A stretch of 30,993 nt of DNA, from the NCBI GenBank assembly GCA_964639335.1, contig CAZXCJ010000011.1:1-30993 (forward strand), written 5' to 3'. Numbering within the stretch: the first letter of the stretch is position 1; every line of letters starts with the position of its first letter. The notes beneath the pieces are model-generated. The model was not told the origin of the DNA. It saw only the letters and a program-made list of their open reading frames with translations, and did not search any database. Of this stretch, positions 7,314-15,401 are shown piece by piece. The DNA is from JAIOTH01 sp964639335 (GTDB taxonomy: Bacteria; Patescibacteriota; Patescibacteriia; UBA1558; S5-K13). A program made the translations under genes and the position numbers.

Positions 7314-7673
7314 ATGGTGGAGCAAAAAGATAAAAAAATTGAAGAAAAAGAAGAAAATCAAGAAAAAACTTCTAATAAAATAAGAATCAAGATTAAGGCC
7401 TATGATCATGTCTTGATTGATCAGTCAACCAAGACCATTATTGATGTTGTTGTAAAAAATGGAGCAAAAGTAGTCGGCCCCGTTCCCCTACCTACTCATA
7501 TTAAAAAATATACTGTTTTAAAGTCAACATTTGTGCATAAAGATTCTCGAGATCAATATGAAATGAGGGTTCATAAAAGATTGATTGATATATTAGAGCC
7601 GAACAAGAAAACTATTGATGCTTTAATGAGCTTAGATTTGCCAAATGGAGTTGACATTGAGATCAAGATGTGA
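7314..7673 (+). CDS. rpsJ: 30S ribosomal protein S10
   Basis: Small-subunit head protein, also the NusG/NusB partner in antitermination; 119 residues against about 102 usually. The extra part is an N-terminal highly charged extension of about 22 residues (MVEQKDKKIEEKEE...) before the canonical start IRIKIKAYDH. The tRNA-mimic-free core (DQSTKTIIDVV, GPVPLPTHIKKYTVLKS, DQYEMRVHKRLIDI) is intact. There is no internal Met at the canonical start, so the extension must be translated. It lies immediately after the tuf terminator and is followed by a 434-bp repeat-filled gap before rplC. It ends in TGA. Confidence 0.97.
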   Translation: MVEQKDKKIEEKEENQEKTSNKIRIKIKAYDHVLIDQSTKTIIDVVVKNGAKVVGPVPLPTHIKKYTVLKSTFVHKDSRDQYEMRVHKRLIDILEPNKKTIDALMSLDLPNGVDIEIKM

Positions 7674-7770
7674 TATATTTTTATAGATTAATATTTATTT
7701 TTTTGTTTTATTTATTAGTATAGAAAACCCCATGGGAAGTGTCTATATAAGTAAATAAAATAAGGAGAAA

Positions 7771-7839
7771 TTGAAATTTTTTAAACAATTCTGCCAATTT
7801 AAATGTAAAAAAGCAGAAATCGCAACTTTAGATTTTTAA
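7771..7839 (+). CDS. Possible 22-codon leader peptide between rpsJ and rplC
   Basis: A TTG at 7771 is preceded by TAAGGAG with 6 nt spacing, one of the best SD matches in the window. It opens a short frame MKFFKQFCQFKC... that ends at TAA 7837. A strong SD on such a short frame could mean a leader peptide, but it may be chance. No known leader peptide matches. Confidence 0.25.
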   Translation: MKFFKQFCQFKCKKAEIATLDF

Positions 7840-7869
7840 TATTAATTAAAGAGTTAAAGTTACGGTTTT

Positions 7870-7898
7870 TTGTTTATATTTATACTCATTATTATAAT
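7870..7898 (+). promoter_or_regulatory. Candidate promoter for the rplC block
   Basis: TTGTTT (7870-7875), 17-nt spacer, TATAAT (7893-7898, a perfect -10). It lies at the left edge of an AT-rich inverted repeat, so the mRNA leader of about 200 nt would contain the whole repeat. Confidence 0.5.
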
Positions 7899-8083
7899 AC
7901 CAATCTGCGAATGATATACCAACCATACTAATACAATACAAATTAATATCCTAAACTAGTTCAAATAATTTTAATTATTAGTATAGTATCCGTATAATTG
8001 GTATTCACCCTGTTAAATTATTTTTTCAAAATATTATTTAACAGGGTAAATTTGTATATTAGTATTATTGTTATTAGCATATT
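7888..8083. repeat. AT-rich long inverted repeat (repeat B, copy 1) between rpsJ and rplC
   Basis: Left arm motifs such as ATACCAATCTGCGAATGATA and ATACTAATACAA are mirrored by right arm motifs ATTAGTATAG, TAATTGGTAT and ATTAGTATTATT. A nested perfect stem ACCCTGTTAAAT / ATTTAACAGGGT lies at 8007-8047. The rest of the 7674-8107 gap holds the candidate leader peptide and promoter and otherwise nothing I recognise. Confidence 0.75.
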
Positions 8084-8107
8084 AAAATCACTTAACGAAT
8101 TAATAGA

Positions 8108-8926
8108 ATGAACTTTGCATTAGGCCAAAAATTAGAAATGACGCAGACATTTAGTGATTCGGGAGATTTTATTCCAGTTACTAAAATTAAAATTGAGCCC
8201 AACACGATTTTGAGAATCAAAAATCAAAAGAAAGATGGTTATACAGCTGTGGTTTTAGGTTTTCAAAGCAAAAACAAAGTTAAAAAATCATTAAGGGGTG
8301 TTTTTAAGAATTTTGGAAAATTTAGATATATGAGAGAATTTAGAATTGGCGAAGAAATAAATTTAAAACCAGGAGATAAAATAGGATTAAATAGTTTTCA
8401 AGTTGGAGACAGGATTAAAATATCGTCTATATCTAAAGGAAAGGGTTTCCAGGGAGTTGTGAAAAGATATGGTTTTCGTGCTTCTAAGGCCACTCATGGT
8501 AATAAGGATCAATCTAGAATGCCCGGCAGTATTGGAGCTACTGGCCCAGCCCATGTTTTTAAAGGAACTAGAATGGGTGGAAGAATGGGCGGAAATCGAG
8601 TTACAATTTCTAATTTAGAGATAGTTAAAATAGATTTAGAAAATGATATTTTATATATTAAAGGGGCCTTTGCCGGGGCTAGAAATGCCCTAGTTTATAT
8701 CCAGGGCGAAGGAGAATTAAAGGTTTATAAAAGCGCGGCAGAAGAGAAAGAACCAAAGATGGAAGAACAAGAAGGCGAGGCAACAAAAAAACAAGAAATC
8801 AAGAAAACACCTGTCCTCCGAAGTTCAAAGAACGAAGGAGGAAGAAATCAAGAAAACAAAAAAACAGAAGTTCAAAAAGTTAAAGAAGAAAGAACCAAGA
8901 AGCAAGAGACCAAAAAGGATGAATAA
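8108..8926 (+). CDS. rplC: 50S ribosomal protein L3 with a long C-terminal tail
   Basis: Early-assembling large-subunit protein that reaches the peptidyl transferase centre; 272 residues against about 210 normally. The core (1-208) begins MNFALGQKLEMTQ and contains SKGKGFQGVVKRYGF and the internal loop HGNKDQSRMPGSIGATGPAHVFKGTRMGGRMGG that carries the Gln methylated in other bacteria. Residues 209-272 are a K/E-rich, surely disordered tail. Inside it, bases 8809-8847 are the 39-nt repeat F, read here as TPVLRSSKNEGGR (residues 234-246). First gene after the repeat-filled gap; rplD follows after 44 nt. Confidence 0.97.
   Translation: MNFALGQKLEMTQTFSDSGDFIPVTKIKIEPNTILRIKNQKKDGYTAVVLGFQSKNKVKKSLRGVFKNFGKFRYMREFRIGEEINLKPGDKIGLNSFQVGDRIKISSISKGKGFQGVVKRYGFRASKATHGNKDQSRMPGSIGATGPAHVFKGTRMGGRMGGNRVTISNLEIVKIDLENDILYIKGAFAGARNALVYIQGEGELKVYKSAAEEKEPKMEEQEGEATKKQEIKKTPVLRSSKNEGGRNQENKKTEVQKVKEERTKKQETKKDE
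8809..8847 (+). repeat. Repeat F, copy 1: 39-nt palindromic element inside rplC
   Basis: Begins ACCTGTCCTCC and ends GGAGGAAGAAA. TCCTCC pairs with GGAGGA and GTTC with GAAC around an AAA loop, separated by a symmetric GAA/GAA internal loop. Identical over all 39 nt to copies in rpmC and rplO. Length is 13 codons, so the frame is kept. Confidence 0.93.
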
Positions 8927-8970
8927 TATTTAAGTTTTCAACTTGTAATTTGCAACATTAAATTATTATT

Positions 8971-9603
8971 ATGTTAAAAGTTAAAGTATATAATTCAGAT
9001 GGTAAAGAAGATGGAGAGATTAAATTAAATCCAGAAATTTTTAATATAAAAGTAAATCCTAATGTAGTTCAGCAAGTTGTTGAAGGCCACTTGGCTAATA
9101 AAAGGCAGGTTTTAGCTCATACTAAGTTAATGTCCGAAGTCAGGGGCGGTGGTAAAAAACCTTGGCGACAAAAAGGAACCGGCCGAGCCAGACACGGTTC
9201 TTCTAGATCACCAATTTGGAAAGGCGGAGGAGTAACCTTTGGTCCTAGAAAAGATAGGAATTTTACTAAAAAAGTTAATGGAAAATTAAAAATCAAGGCC
9301 CTTTTTATGGTTTTAACAGATAAATTAAATGCTGATAGATTAAGAATTTTAAGTGAAATTAAATTAAAAGAAAGAAAAACCAAAGATTTAATAAAAATTT
9401 TAGATAATAATAAATTAAAAGATAAAAAAGTTTTAATTGGCCTGGAGGATAAAGATGCTAATATTCAGGATTCAGCTAAAAATTTGAAAAATGTAAAAGT
9501 CATTAAGGCCGATAGTTTGAATGTTTATGCCTTATTAAAGTATGAATATCTAATTTTAACTAAAAAGGCAGTAGAAAAAGTGGATTCACATTTTAAGAAA
9601 TAA
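8971..9603 (+). CDS. rplD: 50S ribosomal protein L4
   Basis: Large-subunit protein lining the exit tunnel, 210 residues, normal length. The tunnel-extended loop VRGGGKKPWRQKGTGRARHGSSRSPIWKGGGVTFGP is intact, and the C-terminal Rossmann-like part (LKIKALFMVLTDKL..., KDKKVLIGLED) is recognisable. In other bacteria L4 also represses the S10 operon through a leader hairpin; no such leader can be recognised here. The start follows an AT-rich leader (ACTTGTAATTTGCAACATTA) without SD. rplW starts 4 nt after its stop. Confidence 0.97.
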   Translation: MLKVKVYNSDGKEDGEIKLNPEIFNIKVNPNVVQQVVEGHLANKRQVLAHTKLMSEVRGGGKKPWRQKGTGRARHGSSRSPIWKGGGVTFGPRKDRNFTKKVNGKLKIKALFMVLTDKLNADRLRILSEIKLKERKTKDLIKILDNNKLKDKKVLIGLEDKDANIQDSAKNLKNVKVIKADSLNVYALLKYEYLILTKKAVEKVDSHFKK

Positions 9604-9607
9604 AGAT

Positions 9608-10111
9608 ATGGGAATATTTGACATTTTTAAAAAGAAAGACAAGAAAGATAAATCTGATGAAAAAAGTCAGAAAGTTTTAGCTGATAAAAAAATTAAAAAA
9701 GAAATTAAAGAGGACCAGCCCCCAAAACCCAAGGTTAAAAAAGATTTAACTATTGATGAAATTACTTATGGTTCCAAGAGGAAAGATAGATTATCTAAAT
9801 CAAAAAAGATTAATAAGCATGACACTAAAGAAGCGTATCGAGTTTTAATCAGACCATTAATAACAGAAAAAGCCTCATTTTTAAAAGCAGAAAATAAATA
9901 TTTATTTGAAGTAAATAAAAAAACAAATAAGAATGAAATCAAAAAAGCTATTTATCATGTTTACGGAGTATGGCCCAGCAAGGTAAATATAATAAATTTA
10001 CAAGGCAAAGATATTAGATATGGCCGAACTCATGGTTTTACTAGATCAATGAAAAAAGCCATGGTTACTCTTAAGCAAGGTGATAGTATTGAGATTTATG
10101 AGGGTGTTTAA
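9608..10111 (+). CDS. rplW: 50S ribosomal protein L23 with an N-terminal extension
   Basis: Large-subunit protein at the tunnel exit, the docking site for trigger factor and SRP. It has 167 residues, about 70 more than usual. The core starts near 74 (KEAYRVLIRPLITEKA) and includes NKYLFEVNKKTNKNEIKKAI and the YGRTHGFTRSMKKAMVTL end. The extra N-terminal part (MGIFDIFKKKDKKDKSDEK...) is lysine-rich; an alternative start inside the frame is not supported because the extension follows rplD by only 4 nt and contains no further Met. Its tail near the tunnel exit could touch nascent chains, but that is inference. Confidence 0.95.
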   Translation: MGIFDIFKKKDKKDKSDEKSQKVLADKKIKKEIKEDQPPKPKVKKDLTIDEITYGSKRKDRLSKSKKINKHDTKEAYRVLIRPLITEKASFLKAENKYLFEVNKKTNKNEIKKAIYHVYGVWPSKVNIINLQGKDIRYGRTHGFTRSMKKAMVTLKQGDSIEIYEGV

Positions 10112-10169
10112 AAAAATAAGAATTAAGAATTAAGAATTACGGATAATAAATTTCAAATTTTAAAATAAT

Positions 10170-11015
10170 ATGGCGATAAAAGTTTATAAACCAACCACTC
10201 CAGCCAGACGCGCTACTTCAGTAGTTTCTAATCTTAATGTTGCCAAAAAATCCAAGAAAATAAAAAGTTTAGTTAAAATAAGAAAACAAAAGAGTGGACG
10301 AAATAATCAGGGCAGAATAACAATCAGACATCGAGGAGGAGGCGCTAAAAGATATTTGAGAAGGATTGATTTTAAAAGAGATAAATTTGATATACCAGCC
10401 AAGGTTGAAGCTATTGAATATGATCCAAACAGAAGTTCTTTTATTGCTTTAGTTTGTTATAAAGATGGAGAAAGAAGATATGTTTTGGCTTATGAGGGTA
10501 TTAAAAAAGGTGACATAATCGTTAATTCAAAAGATAAATTAAAAATATCTAATGGCAATAGATTTCCCTTAAATTTAATTCCTACCGGAACCTCAGTTTA
10601 TAATATAGAATTAGTTTCCGGAAGAGGCGGTCAGATTGTCAGGGGAGCAGGAGCTAGGGCAATATTTATGGGAGTGGAAGGAAAACATGCTCAGATAAAG
10701 TTGCCTTCTGGAGAAATAAGATTGGTTGAAAAAGATAATTTTGCCAGCTTGGGCCAAGTATCTAATGCAGAATTCAGAAATGTTAGATGGGGTAAGGCAG
10801 GTAGAATGAGACATAGAGGAATTAGACCAACTGTGAGAGGTAAAGCCATGAATCCTTGTGATCATCCTCATGGTGGTGGTGAAGGCAGACAGCCGATTGG
10901 TCTGAAACATCCTAAAACACCCTGGGGCAAACCAGCCCTAGGTGTTAAAACTAGAAAAAATAATAAATATAGCAATAAATTAATATTAAAGAGAAGGAAA
11001 AAGAGAAAGAAATAA
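10170..11015 (+). CDS. rplB: 50S ribosomal protein L2
   Basis: One of the most conserved large-subunit proteins, needed for subunit association and peptidyl transfer; 281 residues, normal. KSGRNNQGRITIRHRGGGAKR (near 46-66) is the RNA-binding N-terminal region. HPHGGGEG at 232-239 contains the histidine equivalent to E. coli His229. The C-terminus is lysine-rich as usual. A 12-bp inverted repeat separates it from rpsS. Confidence 0.98.
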   Translation: MAIKVYKPTTPARRATSVVSNLNVAKKSKKIKSLVKIRKQKSGRNNQGRITIRHRGGGAKRYLRRIDFKRDKFDIPAKVEAIEYDPNRSSFIALVCYKDGERRYVLAYEGIKKGDIIVNSKDKLKISNGNRFPLNLIPTGTSVYNIELVSGRGGQIVRGAGARAIFMGVEGKHAQIKLPSGEIRLVEKDNFASLGQVSNAEFRNVRWGKAGRMRHRGIRPTVRGKAMNPCDHPHGGGEGRQPIGLKHPKTPWGKPALGVKTRKNNKYSNKLILKRRKKRKK

Positions 11016-11028
11016 ATTGTCATATGGT

Positions 11029-11062
11029 TAAATTGTTAAACTGTTAGCAATTTAACAATTTA
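11029..11062. repeat. Inverted repeat (repeat C) between rplB and rpsS
   Basis: TAAATTGTTAAA (11029-11040) and its perfect reverse complement (11051-11062) flank 10 nt. Longer relatives of the same AATTGTTA/TAACAATT type precede rpsH (15588-15686) and follow ruvX (22268-22315). Confidence 0.75.
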
Positions 11063-11083
11063 GCAATTCAACAATACAAATAT

Positions 11084-11374
11084 ATGTCAAGAAGTTTAAA
11101 AAAAGAACCATTTACATGTCCCAAGCTATTAAAGAAATTAGCTAACGTTAAACCAGGTGATAGAAAAACCATTATTAAAACTTGGTCTAGAAGGTCAACT
11201 ATTACTCCAGAGATGATTGGACATACAATTCATGTACATAACGGTAGAGACCATTTGCCAGTATTTGTGGTAGAAAATATGGTTGGTCATAAATTAGGCG
11301 AATTTGCTCTAACTAGAAAATTTATTGTTCATGGTGGTAAAATGGCTAAGGTTCAGGGAAAAGAAGCTAAATAA
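11084..11374 (+). CDS. rpsS: 30S ribosomal protein S19
   Basis: Head protein of the small subunit that contacts tRNA and S13; 96 residues. MSRSLKKEPF, TWSRRSTITPEMIGHTIHVHNGR and GHKLGEFALTRKF are the conserved blocks. rplV starts 9 nt after the stop, so the two are surely cotranscribed. Confidence 0.98.
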   Translation: MSRSLKKEPFTCPKLLKKLANVKPGDRKTIIKTWSRRSTITPEMIGHTIHVHNGRDHLPVFVVENMVGHKLGEFALTRKFIVHGGKMAKVQGKEAK

Positions 11375-11383
11375 TAAAATAAT

Positions 11384-11914
11384 ATGGAAGTTAAAGCAAA
11401 ATTAAGACATTATCATTTGGCACCTAGAAAGATTCGTTTAGTTTTAGACGTTATCAGGGGTTTAGATGTTGACCAGGCCTTAAAACAATTAGAATTTGTA
11501 AATAAAAAGTCAGCTCCAGCAATTATTAAACTTTTAAATTCAGCTATTGCTAATGCTGTAAATAATTTTTCTTTAGATAAAAATAATTTGTTTATTAAAA
11601 TAGCTTTTGCTGACCAAGGGCCAGCTATTAAAAGATGGCGACCAAGAGCTCATGGCCGAGCTGCTCAAATAAAAAAATTAACTAGCCATATCACTTTGGT
11701 TTTAGATGAAAGAATTCCTAGCGATAAATCTAAAAAGAAACTTGGTAAAAAATCCACTGATCAAGAAGTTATTAAGACTAAAAAGGTTAAATTTAAAAAT
11801 ATAAAGAAAAATAAGCATATTAATAAAGAGGTTACAGAAAAAGGAGTTAAAAAACCAATAGTTAAACAATCTAATTCACCTAAATCTTTTATAAGGAAGA
11901 CAGGAGATAAATAA
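11384..11914 (+). CDS. rplV: 50S ribosomal protein L22 with a C-terminal tail
   Basis: Exit-tunnel protein; 176 residues where about 110 is normal. The core (1-112) starts MEVKAKLRHYHLAPRKIRLV, and the tunnel hairpin reads ADQGPAIKRWRPRAHGRAAQIKK (near 75-97). From about 113 the chain is a lysine-rich tail (SDKSKKKLGKKSTDQEV...) without known homology. rpsC begins 1 nt after the stop, which points to translational coupling. Confidence 0.96.
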   Translation: MEVKAKLRHYHLAPRKIRLVLDVIRGLDVDQALKQLEFVNKKSAPAIIKLLNSAIANAVNNFSLDKNNLFIKIAFADQGPAIKRWRPRAHGRAAQIKKLTSHITLVLDERIPSDKSKKKLGKKSTDQEVIKTKKVKFKNIKKNKHINKEVTEKGVKKPIVKQSNSPKSFIRKTGDK

Positions 11915-11915
11915 T

Positions 11916-12701
11916 ATGGGACAAAAAGTAAATCCAGTATCTTTTAGAATAGGAATGTCACAAGGATGGAGGTCCAAGTGGTTTAGTAAAAAAAATTATA
12001 TTGAATATTTACAGGGAGATATTGTTATTAGAAAATATTTGCAAAAAAAATTAAAAGATGCAGGTGTAGCTAGTGTTGAAATCAGAAGATCGGCCGACGA
12101 AGTAAATCTAAGCATATATTCATCAAGGCCAGGTATTATTATTGGTCGAGGCGGAACAGGTATTGAAGATTTGAAAAAAGAGATTAAAAATAAATTTATT
12201 AAGGAAAAAATAAATTTAAGAATATCCATTGAAGAAGTAAGGAAACCAATGCTTTCGGCAAGTATTGTTTTACAAAGCATAATTGAACAAACAGAAAAAA
12301 GAATTCCTTATAGAAAAGTAATGAAAAAAGCCATTGAAAGAGTTATGGAAGCCGGAGCCAAAGGTGTTAGGGTTACGATGGCTGGGCGTTTAAATGGAGT
12401 GGAAATAGCTAGAACAGAAACTTTAAACGATGGCAGTTTGCCACTACATACCATTAGGGCAGATATTGATTATTCTCGAGGTGTGGCCAGCACTACTTAT
12501 GGAGCAGTTGGTGTTAAGGTGTGGATTTATAAGGGCAGTATTTTAGAAAAAGAAAATAAGAAAGAGAAAGTTCAATCTTTTAATTACGACCGTTCGGCTC
12601 CAGATTCACGGGGTGGCAGAGACAGAAAAAATAATAGATTTGGAAATCAAAAGAATAATAAATTAAATAATCAGCAAATTAACAAATCAACAAATAATTA
12701 A
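11916..12701 (+). CDS. rpsC: 30S ribosomal protein S3
   Basis: Small-subunit protein at the mRNA entry channel, with helicase-related lysines/arginines; 261 residues. It starts MGQKVNPVSFRIG. The KH domain has its GXXG loop in GRGGTG (77-82). The C-terminal domain shows GRLNGVEIARTE and TTYGAVGVKVWIYKG. A tail after about 212 is rich in Asn, Lys and Asp. The ATG lies 1 nt after the rplV stop. Confidence 0.98.
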   Translation: MGQKVNPVSFRIGMSQGWRSKWFSKKNYIEYLQGDIVIRKYLQKKLKDAGVASVEIRRSADEVNLSIYSSRPGIIIGRGGTGIEDLKKEIKNKFIKEKINLRISIEEVRKPMLSASIVLQSIIEQTEKRIPYRKVMKKAIERVMEAGAKGVRVTMAGRLNGVEIARTETLNDGSLPLHTIRADIDYSRGVASTTYGAVGVKVWIYKGSILEKENKKEKVQSFNYDRSAPDSRGGRDRKNNRFGNQKNNKLNNQQINKSTNN

Positions 12702-12736
12702 TTATTTTATTGATTTTTTGATTTAATAATAATAAT

Positions 12737-13144
12737 ATGTTAGCACCAAAAAAAGAAAAACACAGAAAATGGCAAAGAGGAGATCAAATCAGGGGTAAGG
12801 CAACTCAAGGAAACAAATTGAGCTTTGGTAGCTATGGTTTAAAAACAAAAGAAGCTGGATGGATAACTGCTAGACAAATTGAATCAGCACGAAGAGCCAT
12901 TGTACATCATTTACAAAGAGGCGGAAAATATTGGATTAGAATTTTTCCCGATAAACCTATTACCGCTAAGAGTGGCGAAATTCCTATGGGAAAGGGCAAG
13001 GGAGCCGTTGATCATCATGTTGCAGTAGTAAAACCAGGAAATGTATTATTTGAGCTAGAAGGAATAAGTGAAGTTTTGGCTAAAGAGGCTTGTAGATTAG
13101 CAACACATAAGTTGCCTGTGAAATGTACCTTTATTAGTAAGTAA
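12737..13144 (+). CDS. rplP: 50S ribosomal protein L16
   Basis: Late-assembling protein next to the A-site tRNA elbow; 135 residues, normal. MLAPKKEKHRKWQRG, LSFGSYGLK, ITARQIESARRAI, WIRIFPDKPITAKSGEIPMGKGKGAVD and the KLPVKCTFI end are conserved. No extension, unlike several neighbours. A 58-nt gap follows before rpmC. Confidence 0.98.
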   Translation: MLAPKKEKHRKWQRGDQIRGKATQGNKLSFGSYGLKTKEAGWITARQIESARRAIVHHLQRGGKYWIRIFPDKPITAKSGEIPMGKGKGAVDHHVAVVKPGNVLFELEGISEVLAKEACRLATHKLPVKCTFISK

Positions 13145-13202
13145 TTTTTATTTCTCGGCTTATCCTTCAAGAAGTTTGGGGTTTGCTTGAGACAAGAAAA
13201 AT

Positions 13203-13604
13203 ATGGATTTTAAGGATTTATTAAAAAAGTCAGAAAAAGATTTACATGATATGTTAAAATCTTTTAGGGAACAAGTTAGGGCTTTAAGATTTAGTATTGG
13301 CTCTGATCAGGAAAAAAATGTTAGAAAATTAAGGTCAATAAAAAAAGATATCGCTAAAATTTTAACTATTTTAAACAAGAAGACAAAAGATTTACCTGAC
13401 GAAGCTCTAGCGGAGTCAGAAATGAAGAACAAAGGAACTGGAGAATTGAAAATCGAAGAACCAAAAACAAAAGAATCAGAGAATGCCGATAATCAAGAAA
13501 ATAAGAAATCACCTGTCCTCCGAAGTTCAAAGAACGAAGGAGGAAGAAAACAAGAAATCAAGAAAACAGATGAATCTAAAAATAAAGAAACTAAAAAAAT
13601 ATAA
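13203..13604 (+). CDS. rpmC: 50S ribosomal protein L29 with a long repeat-bearing tail
   Basis: Two-helix protein at the tunnel exit; the fold covers only about residues 1-62 (MDFKDLLKKSEKDLHDML, LRFSIGSDQEKNVRKLRSIKKDIAKILTIL). The remaining 70 residues are a K/E/N-rich tail that doubles the protein. Repeat F (13511-13549) lies in this tail and is read as PVLRSSKNEGGR (104-115), the same frame as in L3. Bases around it (AATCAAGAAAA-type) also resemble those around the rplC copy. The long tail is disordered by composition; its effect at the tunnel exit is unknown. Confidence 0.92.
   Translation: MDFKDLLKKSEKDLHDMLKSFREQVRALRFSIGSDQEKNVRKLRSIKKDIAKILTILNKKTKDLPDEALAESEMKNKGTGELKIEEPKTKESENADNQENKKSPVLRSSKNEGGRKQEIKKTDESKNKETKKI
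13511..13549 (+). repeat. Repeat F, copy 2: 39-nt palindromic element inside rpmC
   Basis: Identical over 39 nt to the rplC and rplO copies, with the same nested TCCTCC/GGAGGA and GTTC/GAAC stems. It is read in the same frame as in rplC. Confidence 0.93.
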
Positions 13605-13616
13605 ATATTATTATAA

Positions 13617-13637
13617 ATAATTATCTAACAGGATGAA
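13617..13637 (+). repeat. Start-codon repeat before rpsQ
   Basis: AATTATCTAACAGGATGAAG includes the rpsQ ATG. Close relatives surround the starts of rplR (16811-16829) and of the WecA-like gene (22415-22433). Confidence 0.45.
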
Positions 13638-13926
13638 GAAAGAAACTAAAAAAATAAATACTCAGGTCGAGGATGGTAAAAAACGGTATAGAGAATTAAA
13701 GGGCCTTGTAATGAGCGATAAAATGGACAAAACAATTGTCGTTAAGGTTGACGTTAGAAAATCTCATAGTATTTATAAAAAAAGACATACCGTTAGTAAA
13801 AGATATAAAGCCCATGATGAATTAAATCAATATAAGGCCGGTGATTTTGTATTAATTAGGCAATCTCGACCGCTTTCTAAAGGTAAAAAATGGAAGGTTA
13901 TTAAAAAAATAAAGCCCAATACCTAA
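13633..13926 (+). CDS. rpsQ: 30S ribosomal protein S17
   Basis: OB-fold small-subunit protein that binds the 5' domain of 16S rRNA; 97 residues. The conserved core LKGLVMSDKMDKTIVVKVD (near 22-40), KRYKAHDE, GDFVLIRQSRPLSKGKKW is present. About 18 lysine-rich residues precede it. I keep the first ATG because it lies in the repeated AACAGGATGAA start context shared with two other genes; Met27 would give an incomplete core. Confidence 0.95.
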   Translation: MKKETKKINTQVEDGKKRYRELKGLVMSDKMDKTIVVKVDVRKSHSIYKKRHTVSKRYKAHDELNQYKAGDFVLIRQSRPLSKGKKWKVIKKIKPNT

Positions 13927-13954
13927 TTACAAATTAGGTGTAGGATAAAATAAA

Positions 13955-14326
13955 ATGATTCAACAAGAAACAATGTTAAATGTAGCTGACAACAGTGGAG
14001 CCAAAAAGGTCCAATGTATTAAAGTTCTTGGTGGAACAAAAAGAAGATATGCTCGAGTAGGCGATATTATCGTTGTAACTGTCAAAGTTGCTCAACCCCA
14101 TTCTTTAGTATCTAAAAGCGAAGTTTTAAAAGCAGTTATAGTTAGACAAAAAAAGGAGATAAAAAGGCATACTGGGGTATGCGTGAGATTTGATGATAAT
14201 GCAGTGGTAATTTTAGATAAAGAATCAATAGAACCTAAGGGAAGCAGAATTTTTGGTCCAGTAGCTCGGGAATTAAGAACAAAGGGTTTTAATAAAATAA
14301 TTTCTTTAGCCCCGGAGGTTTTATAG
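13955..14326 (+). CDS. rplN: 50S ribosomal protein L14
   Basis: Central intersubunit-bridge protein; 123 residues, normal. MIQQETMLNVADNSGAKK, KVLGGTKRRYARVGDIIVVTVK and GSRIFGPVARELR are conserved. A repeat B copy fills the 160-nt gap to rplX. Confidence 0.98.
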   Translation: MIQQETMLNVADNSGAKKVQCIKVLGGTKRRYARVGDIIVVTVKVAQPHSLVSKSEVLKAVIVRQKKEIKRHTGVCVRFDDNAVVILDKESIEPKGSRIFGPVARELRTKGFNKIISLAPEVL

Positions 14327-14328
14327 CG

Positions 14329-14477
14329 ATGCCAATAATACGAATGAGGTATACTAATATGCTAATGCTACTAATTATACAAATAAATTATGCGGATGAT
14401 ACGAATATAAATAATACCCTAAAATTAGTATAATTAGCATCATTAGTATATTAGCATTGAATATTAGTATTAATAAA
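14329..14477. repeat. AT-rich long inverted repeat (repeat B, copy 2) between rplN and rplX
   Basis: The left arm (ATGCCAATAATACGAATGA, ATACTAATATGCTAATGCT) is mirrored by a right arm (ATTAGTATAATTAGCATCAT, TAGTATATTAGCATTGAAT). It ends just before the rplX start codon, so the hairpin, if formed in mRNA, would sit directly upstream of translation start. Confidence 0.75.
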
Positions 14478-14486
14478 TTTATGAGT

Positions 14487-14795
14487 ATGAATATAAGAAA
14501 AAATGACACAGTTAAAATAATAAAGGGTAGGGATAGAGGTAAAACAGGAAAGGTTACCCAGATTTTTTCTAAATTCAATAAAATTGTAGTGGAAAAAATT
14601 AATAAGCGATATAAAAATTTAAGACCAAAAAAAGAGGGTGAAAAAGGACAGAGGATTGAATTTGATTCGCCAATTAATATTTCCAATGTGATGTTGGTTT
14701 GTAAAAAATGCGGTAAAACCACTAGAGTAGGATATAAAATTTCTGAAAGTAAAAAATATAGAGTCTGTAAAAAATGTAAAGAAATAATAGATTAA
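14487..14795 (+). CDS. rplX: 50S ribosomal protein L24
   Basis: KOW-domain protein that starts large-subunit assembly. The frame is open from a TTG at 14457, but those first codons are the arm of repeat B. The ATG at 14487 gives MNIRKNDTVKIIKGRDRGKTGKV, the canonical N-terminus; ATG 14481 two codons upstream is the alternative. The protein then has 102 residues. The C-terminal half carries a zinc ribbon, CKKCGK...CKKC, as in many bacterial L24 proteins. rplE starts 4 nt after the stop. Confidence 0.93.
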   Translation: MNIRKNDTVKIIKGRDRGKTGKVTQIFSKFNKIVVEKINKRYKNLRPKKEGEKGQRIEFDSPINISNVMLVCKKCGKTTRVGYKISESKKYRVCKKCKEIID

Positions 14796-14799
14796 TATT

Positions 14800-15399
14800 A
14801 TGTCATCAAAATCAATTAAAGAAAAATACAATAAAGAAGTAATTTCTCAAATGAAGGAAGAGTTTAAATATGAAAATAATTTAGCTGTTCCTAAAGTAGA
14901 AAAAATTACTTTGAATGTTGGCTTGGGCCGAGGATTAACAGATAAGAATTTTGTGGAAATTGTTAAAAACACTTTGCGTAGAATTACTGGTCAAAATCCG
15001 ATTTTAACTAAAGCTAAAAAATCTATTTCTGCTTTTAAAATTAGAAAAGGAATGATTGTTGGAATTAAAGTAACCCTAAGGGGGCATAAAATGAATGATT
15101 TTTTAACTAAATTAGTTCATATTACCTTTCCAAGATTAAAGGATTTTCATGGCATAGATATTTCTAAAAAACATATTGATAAAAAGGGAAATTTTTCTTT
15201 TGGATTTAAAGAACACGTTGTTTTTCCAGAAATTAAAGCTGACGAAGTTGAACATATACATGGTTTAGAATTAGCTATAAGTACTACGGCTCGAAATAAA
15301 GCAGAGTGTTATTTTTTATTAAAATATTTAGGATTCCCATTTATAATTAATGAAGAATTAGAAAATAAGTTTAGGGAAGAAATTTTAAACAATAAATAA
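14800..15399 (+). CDS. rplE: 50S ribosomal protein L5
   Basis: 5S rRNA-binding protein of the central protuberance; 199 residues, about 15 above usual. VPKVEKITLNVGLGRG, TGQNPILTKAKKSISAFKIRKGMIVGIKVTLRG and the HGLELAISTTARNKAECYFLLKYLGFPF end are conserved. rpsN begins 2 nt after the stop. Confidence 0.98.
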   Translation: MSSKSIKEKYNKEVISQMKEEFKYENNLAVPKVEKITLNVGLGRGLTDKNFVEIVKNTLRRITGQNPILTKAKKSISAFKIRKGMIVGIKVTLRGHKMNDFLTKLVHITFPRLKDFHGIDISKKHIDKKGNFSFGFKEHVVFPEIKADEVEHIHGLELAISTTARNKAECYFLLKYLGFPFIINEELENKFREEILNNK

Positions 15400-15401
15400 T
15401 T

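Noticed and set aside
12590..12630. GC-richer patch in the rpsC tail as another inserted palindrome
   Set aside because: No convincing stem pairing and no second copy seen.
14457..14486. TTG start for L24
   Set aside because: The codons are repeat B sequence, and the conserved N-terminus begins at ATG 14487.
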